This document shows, in pieces, positions 1 through 8,480 of a stretch of DNA of 64,000 nucleotides. Numbering within the stretch: position 1 is the first letter of the stretch; each line of letters starts with the position of its first letter. This stretch comes from Vibrio agarivorans (GTDB lineage: Bacteria; Pseudomonadota; Gammaproteobacteria; Enterobacterales; Vibrionaceae): the NCBI RefSeq assembly GCF_030409635.1, contig NZ_JAUFQF010000004.1, forward strand, positions 2,700,241 to 2,764,240. The letters are read 5' to 3'. Below the pieces are notes generated by a model. The model had not been told where the DNA came from and did not search any database. It worked only from the letters and a program-made list of their open reading frames with translations. Both the position numbers and the translations under genes were made by a program.

Positions 1-2
1 AC

Positions 3-311
3 TACATTAAGATCAGTAAGGAGATGTTTAATGGTGAACTGTCTTTGGTATTTGTCACAGAAGAGAATGGTTTGCCTCGAGTTAACCAGTTAATTAGATA
101 CAGCGACACTGCTGTCGCCTTCAAACTGGATGTCACCGCAACGCACGTCATTGCAAGCTATAAAGCACTAAATGAAGAGAGCTGGGTTGTGGTCGGAAGC
201 ACGCCTCGATTAGCTGGTAATGAGCAAGGTGTCATGCTGTATACGTTTAGTGGAAACAGATTACAGCCCAACACCGCTGCTTTTTATGATTTTGAACTGA
301 CACGCTCATAG
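3..311 (+). CDS. 3' end of an unrecognised gene (cut by window edge)
   Basis: The reading frame is open from the first complete codon of the window to the TAG at 309-311, so this is probably the C-terminal part of a longer protein. An internal ATG at 24 would give 95 aa, but an AGGAG lies directly against it with almost no spacing, which is poor for initiation. The visible part has alternating hydrophobic and polar residues typical of beta-rich folds, with no membrane segment and no motif I recognise. It lies just upstream of the Qrr small RNA in the same direction. Function unknown. Confidence 0.6.
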   Translation, partial: YIKISKEMFNGELSLVFVTEENGLPRVNQLIRYSDTAVAFKLDVTATHVIASYKALNEESWVVVGSTPRLAGNEQGVMLYTFSGNRLQPNTAAFYDFELTRS

Positions 312-328
312 CATATTGCAAATCACTG

Positions 329-341
329 TTGCATTTTGAAA
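329..341 (+). promoter_or_regulatory. Candidate LuxO binding site upstream of qrr
   Basis: TTGCATTTTGAAA matches the published LuxO operator TTGCA-N3-TGCAA with one mismatch. It lies about 75 bp upstream of the -24 element of the qrr promoter, where a sigma-54 enhancer-binding protein would bind. A second TTGCA at 316 may be part of another half site. Inferred from motif and position only. Confidence 0.55.
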
Positions 342-415
342 CAGCAGAAGCATGACTATATAAAACCATACACACATCATTTCGGTAAGTCATTGAATAT
401 AATAAACACGCATAG

Positions 416-431
416 TTGGCATGCAGATTGT
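416..431 (+). promoter_or_regulatory. Sigma-54 (RpoN) type promoter of qrr
   Basis: TTGGCATGCAGATTGT fits the RpoN -24/-12 pattern TGGCAC-N5-TTGC. The invariant GG is at 418-419, and GT replaces the usual GC at 430-431. The spacing places the transcription start at about 443, exactly where the first base of the predicted Qrr 5' stem lies. Vibrio qrr genes are known to be driven by LuxO with sigma-54, so promoter and RNA support each other. Confidence 0.75.
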
Positions 432-442
432 ATTGTTAGTTA

Positions 443-534
443 TGACCTATGCTAGTCATTAGGTCACCTAGCCAACTGACGTTGTTTAAGAACCTTTTTA
501 GTTCTCCAGATGCTTGATAAGCATCTGGTTTTTT
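443..534 (+). ncRNA. qrr: Qrr quorum-regulatory small RNA
   Basis: The core at 461-485 (AGGTCACCTAGCCAACTGAC followed by GTTGTT) is the invariant Qrr seed region that pairs with target mRNAs such as luxR/hapR in vibrios. Around it is the standard Qrr architecture. A 5' stem-loop pairs TGACCTA (443-449) with TAGGTCA (460-466). An unpaired core and an A/U-rich linker follow. The RNA ends in an intrinsic terminator, CCAGATGCTT/AAGCATCTGG (506-528), with a T-run. The length of about 92 nt fits the family (roughly 95-110 nt). It has its own sigma-54 promoter and a LuxO-like site upstream. Phosphorylated LuxO at low cell density would activate it and Hfq would be the partner. Which Qrr paralogue it is cannot be told here; luxO is not in the window. 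Confidence 0.93.
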
Positions 535-638
535 CTTTGTACCCACCATTTATTTAACTGGGTCGAAACTATTGGCGTATACTAAATCTTGGTTTTCGTT
601 TTAACCTATTTTGTCTGTTTTTAGGGACTATCACCGTT

Positions 639-743
639 TTACATTAAAACGCTTCGGATAGCATAAGAAACGACAAACAGCGACAATACACTTGCCGACC
701 AAATAGCCAAAAACCACAACGCCCTTTTCAACCTCTCACTCAT
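639..743 (-). CDS. DUF2474-like small bd-oxidase accessory membrane protein
   Basis: A 34-codon ORF begins at the ATG (743-741) that overlaps the TGA stop of the oxidase subunit II gene by one base (TGATG), so it is almost certainly translationally coupled to it. The protein starts MSERLKRALWFLAIWSAS and continues as a single membrane helix ending in a basic IRSVLM tail. The pattern RL..ALW...IW..SV......IR..M matches my memory of DUF2474, a short single-helix family found after CioAB-type bd oxidases. It is probably a small subunit comparable to CydX/CydZ in the plasma membrane. It is below the usual ORF length cut-off and easily missed. Family assignment is by eye. Confidence 0.8.
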   Translation of the reverse strand: MSERLKRALWFLAIWSASVLSLFVVSYAIRSVLM

Positions 744-1741
744 CAGTGATACCCCTCCCCGTGCTTTAATTTCCCTCTAAATACCCAATACGAATACGCG
801 GAGTAGGCAATAATCATGGGTAACAATATCACCGCGCCAACAAGAAGGAATTTAAGACTTGAGTCTGGTGCAGCAGTCTCGGCATACGTGAGTGCGAACG
901 GGACTAAATAAGGGAATGTGCTCACGCCAAACCCAAGCGCTGCAATGAGAAACAGCCCGATGCCACACAGGTAGGCTCGCAGTGCCTTGTGCGCCAGTAA
1001 CGAAGCGAATAACTGCCAAACACATGCCGCCGCCAGTAAAGGAATGACGATAAACAGAAACACGTTAGGTACACTGAACCAGCGCTCAAACACCAACGCA
1101 TTGGTCAAAGGCAACCATAGGCTGACCACTGCAATACTAACCACCAGCGCTAACCCCCAACGTTTGGCTATCGTGTAATAACGCCCAGCTAAGTCATCCG
1201 GTAGTTTCATGATTAACCAGCACGCGCCAAGCAAGGTGTAAGCACATAAAAGACCGAAAGCGCAAAAGAGACTAAATGGTGTTAACCAATCGAACCACAC
1301 CCCACTAAATTGTCTGCCCTCGACATCGATACCCTGTAACAACGTACCCAGCATCACACCTTGCATTAAGGTGGCGAGTAGCGAACCGAGAAAGAAAGAA
1401 GTATCCCAAAGAAACTTACCCCGTTTTGTACGAAATCGATATTCAAACGACACCCCACGCAAGATCAACCCGAGTAGCATGATAATGAGTGGCGCATACA
1501 GTGCGGGCATAATCACAGCGTATGCGAGCGGAAAGACAGCAAAAAGCCCCCCGCCCCCTAAAACTAACCAGGTCTCGTTACCATCCCAAACAGGCGCCAC
1601 ACTGTTCATCATCATATCTCGTTCATTGTCGCTATGTGCGCTTGGGAACAAAATACCTATTCCTAAATCAAACCCATCGAGAATCACGTAAATCAAGACT
1701 GCTAGACCTATCAAGGCATACCAAATTAGCGCGTAATCCAT
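743..1741 (-). CDS. cydB: Cytochrome bd-type quinol oxidase subunit II (CIO type)
   Basis: This 332-aa polytopic membrane protein starts MDYALIWYALIGLAVLIYVI and contains the conserved subunit II segment DGFDLGIGILFP near residue 22, followed by NETWLVLGGGGLFAVFP near residue 55. Both are diagnostic for CydB/CioB. With subunit I it forms the terminal oxidase that takes electrons from quinol and reduces O2 to water without pumping protons. It follows the subunit I gene by 10 bp and overlaps the next small gene by one base, so the three form one minus-strand operon. Length and sequence resemble the cyanide-insensitive (CioB/AppB-like) branch. Confidence 0.95.
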   Translation of the reverse strand: MDYALIWYALIGLAVLIYVILDGFDLGIGILFPSAHSDNERDMMMNSVAPVWDGNETWLVLGGGGLFAVFPLAYAVIMPALYAPLIIMLLGLILRGVSFEYRFRTKRGKFLWDTSFFLGSLLATLMQGVMLGTLLQGIDVEGRQFSGVWFDWLTPFSLFCAFGLLCAYTLLGACWLIMKLPDDLAGRYYTIAKRWGLALVVSIAVVSLWLPLTNALVFERWFSVPNVFLFIVIPLLAAACVWQLFASLLAHKALRAYLCGIGLFLIAALGFGVSTFPYLVPFALTYAETAAPDSSLKFLLVGAVILLPMIIAYSAYSYWVFRGKLKHGEGYH

Positions 1742-1751
1742 ATTCCAGTCC

Positions 1752-3140
1752 TCAGGTTAAGTGATTTGAATGAGTCGTCGCTGGCGCTTCGCTGCCATCA
1801 GGTAGGCGAGCATCGAGCGATTGCTCATATTTCGATGGTGACTTTCTCATGAGGCGTAAGAGATAGAAAAAACCGCAACCAAACACAACAAAATACACAA
1901 CGATGAACGCGGTTAAGGAGACGCTCACCGCTGCGGCATCAATCGGTGATGCAGAATCGGCTGTTGTCAGTAGTCCGTAAACCGTGTACGGCTGGCGACC
2001 TACCTCGGTCGTTATCCACCCCGCTAAGACTGCGATAAAACCCGCCGGCCCAAACCAAGTACAAATATGTAAGAAGGGCCTTTGCTCGTAAAGGTTATTC
2101 TTTTTACGCAACCACAAGCTGTACCAACCAATCGCGAGCATAGCGAAACCAATCCCTACCATGACTCTAAAGCTCCAAAAGACTATGGTCACGGGAGGAT
2201 GTTCTTCTTCAGGGAAAGCGTCTAAACCTTTGACTTCACCGTTTAAGTCATGCGTTAAAATCAAACTGCCAAGCTTAGGTATCTCGACGGCGTAATCCAT
2301 CCTGTTGTTCTCTTCATCTGGAATGCCAAAGAGAATGAGGGGTGCGCCTTGATGGGTTTCAAAGTGCCCTTCCATCGCTGCGATTTTCGCGGGCTGGTGT
2401 TCAAGTGTGTTTAAGCCATGGAAATCACCGGCGACGATTTGTAGTGGTGTAACGATAGCTGCCATCCACATTGCCATCGAGAACATGGTACGAGCCAGAG
2501 GGTTATGAGGCGCTTTGAGTAAATGATACGCACCAACGGCGGCTACGACGAAGGCCGTTGTCAGGTAAGCAGCGAACAGCATGTGTACGAGGCGATAAGG
2601 GAATGATGGGTTGAATACCACTTCAAACCAATCTACCGGAATAAACTGCCCGGCTTCGTTGTAATCGAACCCTGCGGGAGTTTGCATCCAACTGTTGACT
2701 GACAATATCCAGAAGGCAGATAAGAACGTACCAAATGCGACCACACAGGTTGATGCGAAATGCACTTTCTTGCCTACTCGTTCCATGCCAAACAACATGA
2801 CACCCAAGAATCCTGCTTCGAGGAAAAATGCAGTGAAAACTTCATATCCCATCAAAGGCCCCAATACCGGGCCGGTCTTATCAGAGAAAACACTCCAGTT
2901 TGTCCCGAACTGATAACTGAGCACAATGCCGCTCACCACACCCATACCAAAGCTTATTGCGAATATTTTCAGCCAGTATTTATAGAGCTGAATGTACTTG
3001 TCTTCGCCCGTTTTTAACCACAAGCCTTCCAGCACTGCGAGAAAGCTCGCGAGACCGATAGTAAACGCCGGGAAAATGATGTGAAACGAAACCGTGAAAG
3101 CAAATTGAAACCGCGCAAGGTCGATAGCCACAGAATCCAT
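1752..3140 (-). CDS. cydA: Cytochrome bd-type quinol oxidase subunit I (CIO type)
   Basis: A 462-aa subunit I protein. It begins MDSVAIDLARFQFAFTVSFH, which holds the early conserved RFQF segment and a heme-ligand His near residue 20. Further on are GREQ-region equivalents and the quinol/heme motif GRQPYTVYGLLTTADS near residue 390. The short length (E. coli CydA is about 520 aa) reflects a short Q-loop. The GRQP-x-x-VYGLL-TAD form is typical of cyanide-insensitive oxidases. It would carry hemes b558, b595 and d in the cytoplasmic membrane. It is the first gene of the minus-strand operon, divergent from cti, with 240 bp of shared upstream DNA. CIO assignment is inferred from Q-loop length and motif. 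Confidence 0.94.
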   Translation of the reverse strand: MDSVAIDLARFQFAFTVSFHIIFPAFTIGLASFLAVLEGLWLKTGEDKYIQLYKYWLKIFAISFGMGVVSGIVLSYQFGTNWSVFSDKTGPVLGPLMGYEVFTAFFLEAGFLGVMLFGMERVGKKVHFASTCVVAFGTFLSAFWILSVNSWMQTPAGFDYNEAGQFIPVDWFEVVFNPSFPYRLVHMLFAAYLTTAFVVAAVGAYHLLKAPHNPLARTMFSMAMWMAAIVTPLQIVAGDFHGLNTLEHQPAKIAAMEGHFETHQGAPLILFGIPDEENNRMDYAVEIPKLGSLILTHDLNGEVKGLDAFPEEEHPPVTIVFWSFRVMVGIGFAMLAIGWYSLWLRKKNNLYEQRPFLHICTWFGPAGFIAVLAGWITTEVGRQPYTVYGLLTTADSASPIDAAAVSVSLTAFIVVYFVVFGCGFFYLLRLMRKSPSKYEQSLDARLPDGSEAPATTHSNHLT

Positions 3141-3380
3141 AGTATACCCCTATCATGCCGTACGATATTTCTTACGCCCTAACCTATTAAATGTTCATTG
3201 GTCTAAAGAATTATTCTCCAACCAATGCTGTGCCTCCTCGTATTGATTGCAGGCCACTGCCCTCATCCATTTTCTTACACACTCAGGCGTTGTACATTTA
3301 CTGCGTGCAGCCTGTTATTCGTATGGCGAAAGCGAGTTTCTCTGCTTTAATTAACTGATAAAACTCAATTAGTTCATTTT

Positions 3381-5747
3381 ATGCAAACACGACAAAGTCT
3401 CATTCTTTTGCTGGTCACCATTTTCTCTGGCTGTGCAACCTACGCAGGCCTCAACTATGACCAACTTTTCGGTGAAGAAAAGGTACAAAATCGTCAGGCC
3501 TCGATATCAACCGATGCCGCTGTTCACTATATCAGTGATGTTAAACCAATCATCGATAACCGCTGTGTTGTTTGTCATGCCTGCTACGATGCGCCTTGCC
3601 AGCTGAAAATGTCGTCACCAGAAGGTATTGATCGCGGGGCAAGTAAGGAGCTAGTTTATGAGGGCACACGATTGGTTGCCGCGAAACCTAGTCGTCTGTT
3701 TGAGGATCACGACACCACTAACCAGTGGCGTAAACATGGCTTCCACCCCATACTCAACGAACGGATACAAAACCCAACCGCTAACCTAGAGGCGGGATTA
3801 GTGGCTAGGATGTTGATGCAGAAAGAAAAACATCCGCTCCCAGAACAAGAGCAGCTAGAGGGATTCGACTTTGCGATTGACCGTCAACAGCAATGCCCTA
3901 CCATGGCAGAGTTCGACCAATACGAAGCTGACTACCCAACTTGGGGGATGCCTTACGGCATGCCGAATTTAGATAGACAAGAATACGCGACACTCATCAA
4001 TTGGCTACAAACAGGGGCAATCATGAACGCTCCTTTGCCTTTAACTACCCCTGAAATTGAACAAATCAGGCGTTTTGAAGACTTTCTAAATCACCCCAAC
4101 CTGAAAAACCAGTTAGCAGCACGCTATATCTACGAGCATCTTTTTCTCTCTCACCTCTATTTCTCCGAGTTAACATCCGACAGCAACCCAATACCAAGGT
4201 TCTTTAGCCTTGTTCGCTCTGCTACACCGCCCGGTGAGCCAGTAAAGCGTATTTCAACTCGTCGCCCATACGACAACCCAGATGTGGACCGCGTCTACTA
4301 TCGAATCATCGCTGAACAAGGAACGATTGTAGATAAAACACACATGCCGTTTGATCTCAACCAAACCACACTCGCGAACTGGCAAATGTGGTTTGTGAAT
4401 GCCGATTACACCGTCAGTGAGCTACCAAGTTACGAAGTCAAAGTGGCAGCTAACCCCATGACCGCATTCATCGACTTACCCGTCAAGTCTCGCTACAAAT
4501 TCATGCTCGACAATGCACAGAATACTGTCATGGCCTACATCAAGGGCCCTGTCTGTCGAGGTCAGCTCGCGCTCAACGTTATCAATGATCACTTCTGGGT
4601 GTTCTTCGTTGACCCAGACAAGAGCAACTTACCTGAGGTTAATGAGTTTTATCGTTCCCAAGCTGATAACTTGGCACTCCCAGGGGAGAAAGACAGCAAT
4701 GTATTACCAATTACAACTTGGGTGAAATATTCACGACAGCAAGCTCGTTACTTACAAGCCAAATCAGAGCTAGTAAACAAAGAGTTCAAAGACGGTGCCA
4801 ACCTCAATCTCGATTTGATATGGACAGGTAACGGTGAAAACCCGAATGCTGGCCTGACTATTTTCCGTCACTTCGATAGCGCCTCAGTTGTGCAAGGTTT
4901 GGTTGGTGAGCAGCCTAAAACCGCATGGGTTCTCGACTATGCCTTACTCGAACGTATTCATTACTTGCTCGTCGCCGGCTTTGATGTCTATGGCAACTTT
5001 GGCCATCAATTAGTGACTCGTATGTTCATGGACTTCTTGCGCCTAGAAGGAGAGAGTCATTTTCTTACTCTCCTCCCTAAAGAGATGCGTCACGCAGAGC
5101 ATGCCAGTTGGTATCAAAACCAACATGCGCAGCTCAGTGATTTCTTGCAACGTAACGTTGAGCCATTCAACCAGCCAACGCAGGTGGTCTATCAAACCAA
5201 CGATCCGAAAACTGAGCTATTGGACATGCTGCAACAACGGCTTAAACCAATCCTCGATGATCGGTACACGATTACCCAAACTGGGCTATCAAAAAATAAC
5301 GAGGCATTGTTGAATCAAATTAACAAGGTTCGTGGTGAAGGGCTGATTCATGTTCCGCAAAGCCTCATGATGATGATCACCTCTGAGAGCGGCGAAGAGC
5401 AGCTTTTCACTATTTTGCACAACAACGCCCACACCAATATTTCTAGCCTGTTTGCAGAAGAGAAGAACCGTGATTATCCCAATGACTCTCTGACTATTGT
5501 TAAGGGTGTGATTGGTAGCTATCCGCAAGCCTTCTTAGAGCTTGAAGAAAAAGACGTGATCAAACTGGTCTTGATGCTACAAAGTATCGAACAAGAGCAA
5601 GACTATATTGACCTGCTCGATGCGTATGCCGTTCGCCGCAGCCATGATGATTTTTGGTCATTCAGTGATCGCGTACACCAGTGGTATCAAACTGACCAGC
5701 CTATCGAGTTTGGATTGCTCGACTATAATCGTTTCGAGAATCGATAA
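3381..5747 (+). CDS. cti: Fatty acid cis/trans isomerase
   Basis: A 788-aa exported protein. The N-terminus is a signal sequence with a possible lipobox (FSGC at residues 15-18). Near residue 60 is CVVCHACYDAPCQLKMSS, containing the c-type heme motif CxxCH that is characteristic of Cti. The enzyme acts in the periplasm and converts cis-unsaturated fatty acids of membrane phospholipids to trans, which rapidly stiffens the membrane under solvent, heat or salt stress. The family is normally about 760-790 aa, so this copy is full length. It is divergent from the bd oxidase operon and is followed by a hairpin terminator. I see no clear Shine-Dalgarno sequence before the ATG. Confidence 0.93.
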   Translation: MQTRQSLILLLVTIFSGCATYAGLNYDQLFGEEKVQNRQASISTDAAVHYISDVKPIIDNRCVVCHACYDAPCQLKMSSPEGIDRGASKELVYEGTRLVAAKPSRLFEDHDTTNQWRKHGFHPILNERIQNPTANLEAGLVARMLMQKEKHPLPEQEQLEGFDFAIDRQQQCPTMAEFDQYEADYPTWGMPYGMPNLDRQEYATLINWLQTGAIMNAPLPLTTPEIEQIRRFEDFLNHPNLKNQLAARYIYEHLFLSHLYFSELTSDSNPIPRFFSLVRSATPPGEPVKRISTRRPYDNPDVDRVYYRIIAEQGTIVDKTHMPFDLNQTTLANWQMWFVNADYTVSELPSYEVKVAANPMTAFIDLPVKSRYKFMLDNAQNTVMAYIKGPVCRGQLALNVINDHFWVFFVDPDKSNLPEVNEFYRSQADNLALPGEKDSNVLPITTWVKYSRQQARYLQAKSELVNKEFKDGANLNLDLIWTGNGENPNAGLTIFRHFDSASVVQGLVGEQPKTAWVLDYALLERIHYLLVAGFDVYGNFGHQLVTRMFMDFLRLEGESHFLTLLPKEMRHAEHASWYQNQHAQLSDFLQRNVEPFNQPTQVVYQTNDPKTELLDMLQQRLKPILDDRYTITQTGLSKNNEALLNQINKVRGEGLIHVPQSLMMMITSESGEEQLFTILHNNAHTNISSLFAEEKNRDYPNDSLTIVKGVIGSYPQAFLELEEKDVIKLVLMLQSIEQEQDYIDLLDAYAVRRSHDDFWSFSDRVHQWYQTDQPIEFGLLDYNRFENR

Positions 5748-5776
5748 ACGTCGTAATGACATTCTTATTTTCACCT

Positions 5777-5803
5777 GGCGATGAGTTGACTCATCGCCCT
5801 TTC
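5777..5803 (+). terminator. Terminator after cti
   Basis: A perfect 9-bp stem, GGCGATGAG/CTCATCGCC, with loop TTGA, followed by a weak pyrimidine stretch CTTTC. It lies 30 bp after the cti stop codon. Confidence 0.65.
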
Positions 5804-5924
5804 ACTTGCTTGTGCTCGTTGTCACACAACAGTTTTTGCACGTTTTCACTTTCGATGTTCTTCTATCATGCCCTTCTACCTTGTGATATGTTGCCGTTAG
5901 TCTCAATAGCAATAAGATTGAATT

Positions 5925-6269
5925 ATGTCTTCTGATTACAACGGCTCGAGCGCGGCCTATGCGCGACAAGAACAAGGCTACCGAGAAAAAGCGCTAAAGC
6001 TGTTCCCTTGGGTGTGCGGTAAATGTGCGCGTGAGTTTGTTTATTCAAACCTGCGTGAACTCACCGTACACCACGTCGACCACGACCACACAAACAACCC
6101 AGAAGACGGTAGCAACTGGGAGCTTCTGTGTCTGTATTGCCACGACCATGAGCACTCAAAATACACCGATCACGAACGGTATGGTGTTGAAGCAACGGCA
6201 CGACTAGATGACCATGAAGTCGCCACGCACAACCCGTTTGCAGACCTTGCCAAGATGATGAAAAAGTAA
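5925..6269 (+). CDS. yajD: HNH endonuclease family protein YajD
   Basis: A 114-aa protein of the YajD type. Residues 28-40 hold a first CxxC (VCGKCAREF), followed by LTVHHVDHDHTNNPED, the HNH His/Asp core, and LLCLYCHDHEH, a second CxxC next to the last His. This is the zinc-bound beta-beta-alpha metal finger of HNH nucleases. The family is widespread and conserved in gammaproteobacteria, but its substrate is not known. It is monocistronic and ends at a strong bidirectional terminator shared with the convergent GGDEF gene. Confidence 0.9.
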   Translation: MSSDYNGSSAAYARQEQGYREKALKLFPWVCGKCAREFVYSNLRELTVHHVDHDHTNNPEDGSNWELLCLYCHDHEHSKYTDHERYGVEATARLDDHEVATHNPFADLAKMMKK

Positions 6270-6284
6270 CGACTAAAAAGAACG

Positions 6285-6315
6285 AAGGCCACGTTAATAT
6301 GACGTGGCCTTTTTG
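6285..6315. terminator. Bidirectional terminator between yajD and the GGDEF gene
   Basis: Stem AAGGCCACGT/ACGTGGCCTT with a 7-base loop, T-run on the plus side and A-run on the other side. It lies between two converging genes and can serve both. Confidence 0.85.
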
Positions 6316-6337
6316 TTGGGAGAAAATCTATCTAGAT

Positions 6338-7609
6338 TTATGCGTCTTCTGGGGCAATCTCTATTCTATCTCGGCCGAGTGCCTTGGCCTGATAAAGCGC
6401 TTTATCTGCTCGCTCTATTGCTTGGTTAAACGTATCTATGTTTTTACAAGTTGCAACACCAAACGAACACGTAAGATCTTTCACATAAGGCCACTCAACT
6501 TGTGCAAATCGTTCTTGAAGTCGAACTGCAATCTTAGCAGCCGCATGCGCACTAATGTCGTGACACAGAATTACAAACTCCTCCCCACCCCAACGCACTA
6601 AGAAATGATCTTCTCCAATCGATGATTCAATAAGGTTTGCGAGCATAATGAGGATAGCGTCACCCGCTTGATGACTGTGGGTATCATTGATCGACTTAAA
6701 GTGGTCAATATCAAGATAAATAATGCTGATCACCGACTTCACAGGGGTTTGCTCAAAAATGACTTTGTGGGCACCATGTCGATTAAGCGCGCCAGTCAAT
6801 TTGTCTTTGTGTGCCAAATTAACAAGGTGTGAGTTTTCATTTTGTAGCTGTTTATATTCCCAACTGAGTAACAAGTTCTCGCGCCTCGTCTCCCTAAATG
6901 AATAAAACAGGTTAGAAATACTGTGAGTTAACCAAACAATGAGAAGAATATTGACTAAGGTTTCGTGGGGAATCCAAGGGCCAGAAACACTCATTCCTTT
7001 TAACAAGATACGATAAGTCCCTGGTTCAGTTTGGGCAGGTGTACTTAAACTGACTTCAACGATTTCACTTACCTCAGCTTGGCTCTCAAACAATCCGGCT
7101 GCGTGTTCTAAGCGCCACCAATCAGGCACTTTCAAAAAACTCAAGGGAATTGGCACACCCTGTTGGTATTTCGCAGGTGGGAACTCTATGCTGGAGGGTT
7201 TTACCCCATCAGAATACTGAAAGGCGCGCTGTTTGAAATAGAGTCGGATCGGGCGATGACCTTGATCTTCACCATCGACAACAAGGGATGCGTCAACCAA
7301 CAGATGATTATATTGCTCAAGGTTTATCCCTTGGCCTTGTTGATCATACAATTCAAATTGCAACTCACAAAAACGCCACTGGTATACATCGGTTAACATG
7401 CACTCTAAGACTAGCCCCTCTCCAGAGGCAGCCTCGGCGTAACCAACAGAAGTCCCACCATTAAATGCATTGTCGGTCGTAACACGAAACGGGTAATCAA
7501 GCAGGTCAATCTCGCGCTGATAGGTTTGATTTAAGCCATAAACCACAAACGTTGAAAACAACAGCACCAGCGTGAACAAACTTCTTTTATTAAAATTTTT
7601 TAGAATCAC
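6338..7609 (-). CDS. Membrane diguanylate cyclase (GGEEF)
   Basis: A 423-aa protein: N-terminal membrane anchor (about residues 9-25), a periplasmic region of about 200 residues with no recognised fold, a second membrane helix at about 215-240 (LVNILLIVWL), a short linker and a C-terminal GGDEF domain. The active site is RWGGEEF, and the preceding segment YLDIDHFKSINDTHSHQAGD holds the metal-binding Asp and substrate residues, so it should make c-di-GMP from two GTP. The position of the inhibitory RxxD site reads IGED, so product inhibition through that site is unlikely. The periplasmic part presumably senses an outside signal. Convergent with yajD. Confidence 0.9.
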   Translation of the reverse strand: MILKNFNKRSLFTLVLLFSTFVVYGLNQTYQREIDLLDYPFRVTTDNAFNGGTSVGYAEAASGEGLVLECMLTDVYQWRFCELQFELYDQQGQGINLEQYNHLLVDASLVVDGEDQGHRPIRLYFKQRAFQYSDGVKPSSIEFPPAKYQQGVPIPLSFLKVPDWWRLEHAAGLFESQAEVSEIVEVSLSTPAQTEPGTYRILLKGMSVSGPWIPHETLVNILLIVWLTHSISNLFYSFRETRRENLLLSWEYKQLQNENSHLVNLAHKDKLTGALNRHGAHKVIFEQTPVKSVISIIYLDIDHFKSINDTHSHQAGDAILIMLANLIESSIGEDHFLVRWGGEEFVILCHDISAHAAAKIAVRLQERFAQVEWPYVKDLTCSFGVATCKNIDTFNQAIERADKALYQAKALGRDRIEIAPEDA

Positions 7610-7927
7610 AGAATACTAGCCAAGCAACAACAACCGGCACAATGTGCCATAAATTGAATAGGAGGACAAAAATAGTACAACTTAAGCATGACAAATTTAA
7701 GTTAGGTCACGTTACGAAGATTTTCTGAAAAAAGAATATAATTTTCACTACCTTGAAAAACCAATCATTATCGCGACTCAACACCAGCAAATACCTAGAT
7801 AAGAACTATCACAAGTGTCGAAAACTCACGTCACTTGCTCAAAAGCCAACCAAACGCGCAAAAAAACAAACATGCTTTGTAGGGGTTTACAACATTCTCT
7901 AACCCCTTTAATATTCGCCTCAACAAC

Positions 7928-8018
7928 GGAGAGATGGCTGAGTGGTTGAAAGCACCGGTCTTGAAAACCGGCATACGTTAATAGCGTATCTAGGGTTCAA
8001 ATCCCTATCTCTCCGCCA
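7928..8018 (+). tRNA. tRNA-Ser (UGA anticodon)
   Basis: A 91-nt class II tRNA with a long variable arm. The acceptor stem is GGAGAGA/TCTCTCC, and the anticodon loop CTTGAAA gives TGA, serine. The T-arm is GGGTTCAAATCCC and the CCA is encoded at 8016-8018. A terminator follows within 10 bases, so it is a single-gene unit. Confidence 0.97.
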
Positions 8019-8027
8019 CATTCTAGA

Positions 8028-8057
8028 AAAAACCGCTGCTTTTACAGCGGTTTTTTT
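8028..8057 (+). terminator. Terminator after tRNA-Ser
   Basis: Stem ACCGCTG/CAGCGGT with a short loop and a seven-base T-run directly downstream of the tRNA. Confidence 0.9.
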
Positions 8058-8230
8058 GTATCTGCTGTATAGGCAATGCTCTTGTGCATAAAGGCTATGT
8101 TGTGTCAGTAACAACACCTGACTTATTTATACTGCCACTGCTGCTTGTTGAGCATGAGTTATTTCCTAGCCAAGAAATGCTATTTCCTTTCGAGGTGTTT
8201 AGTTCGCTGTTTATAATTGGCATCTTCAGC

Positions 8231-8258
8231 GGGACAGTTTAGAACTCAGAACTGCCCC
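8231..8258. repeat. 28-bp hairpin repeat, member of a dispersed motif
   Basis: GGGACAGTT and AACTGCCCC form a nine-base inverted repeat (one mismatch) around a 10-base loop. The right half (AACTCAGAACTGCCCC) resembles sequences at 10207-10223, 11613-11628, 13116-13131 and 21576-21591, all in gaps between genes. The stretch 8060-8480 otherwise holds no gene I can support. Confidence 0.45.
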
Positions 8259-8480
8259 TTTTCAAGTTAGAGCATTAATCTAGCTATTACTCTTTTTTGC
8301 GGTCATGTTAACCAAGCCAATGGACAAGAAAACGTCGCAATCTGACGACGTTTTGCTCTTCTGATAATGATAAGTTACGAAATGAACCAACTACCACGCT
8401 AACCCAAAAACTATGTCGCTGAGTTGGTTTCGCGTTGAGCATAATGCCTAGAAATTAAATAGAAACTGGCTAGGAATAGC

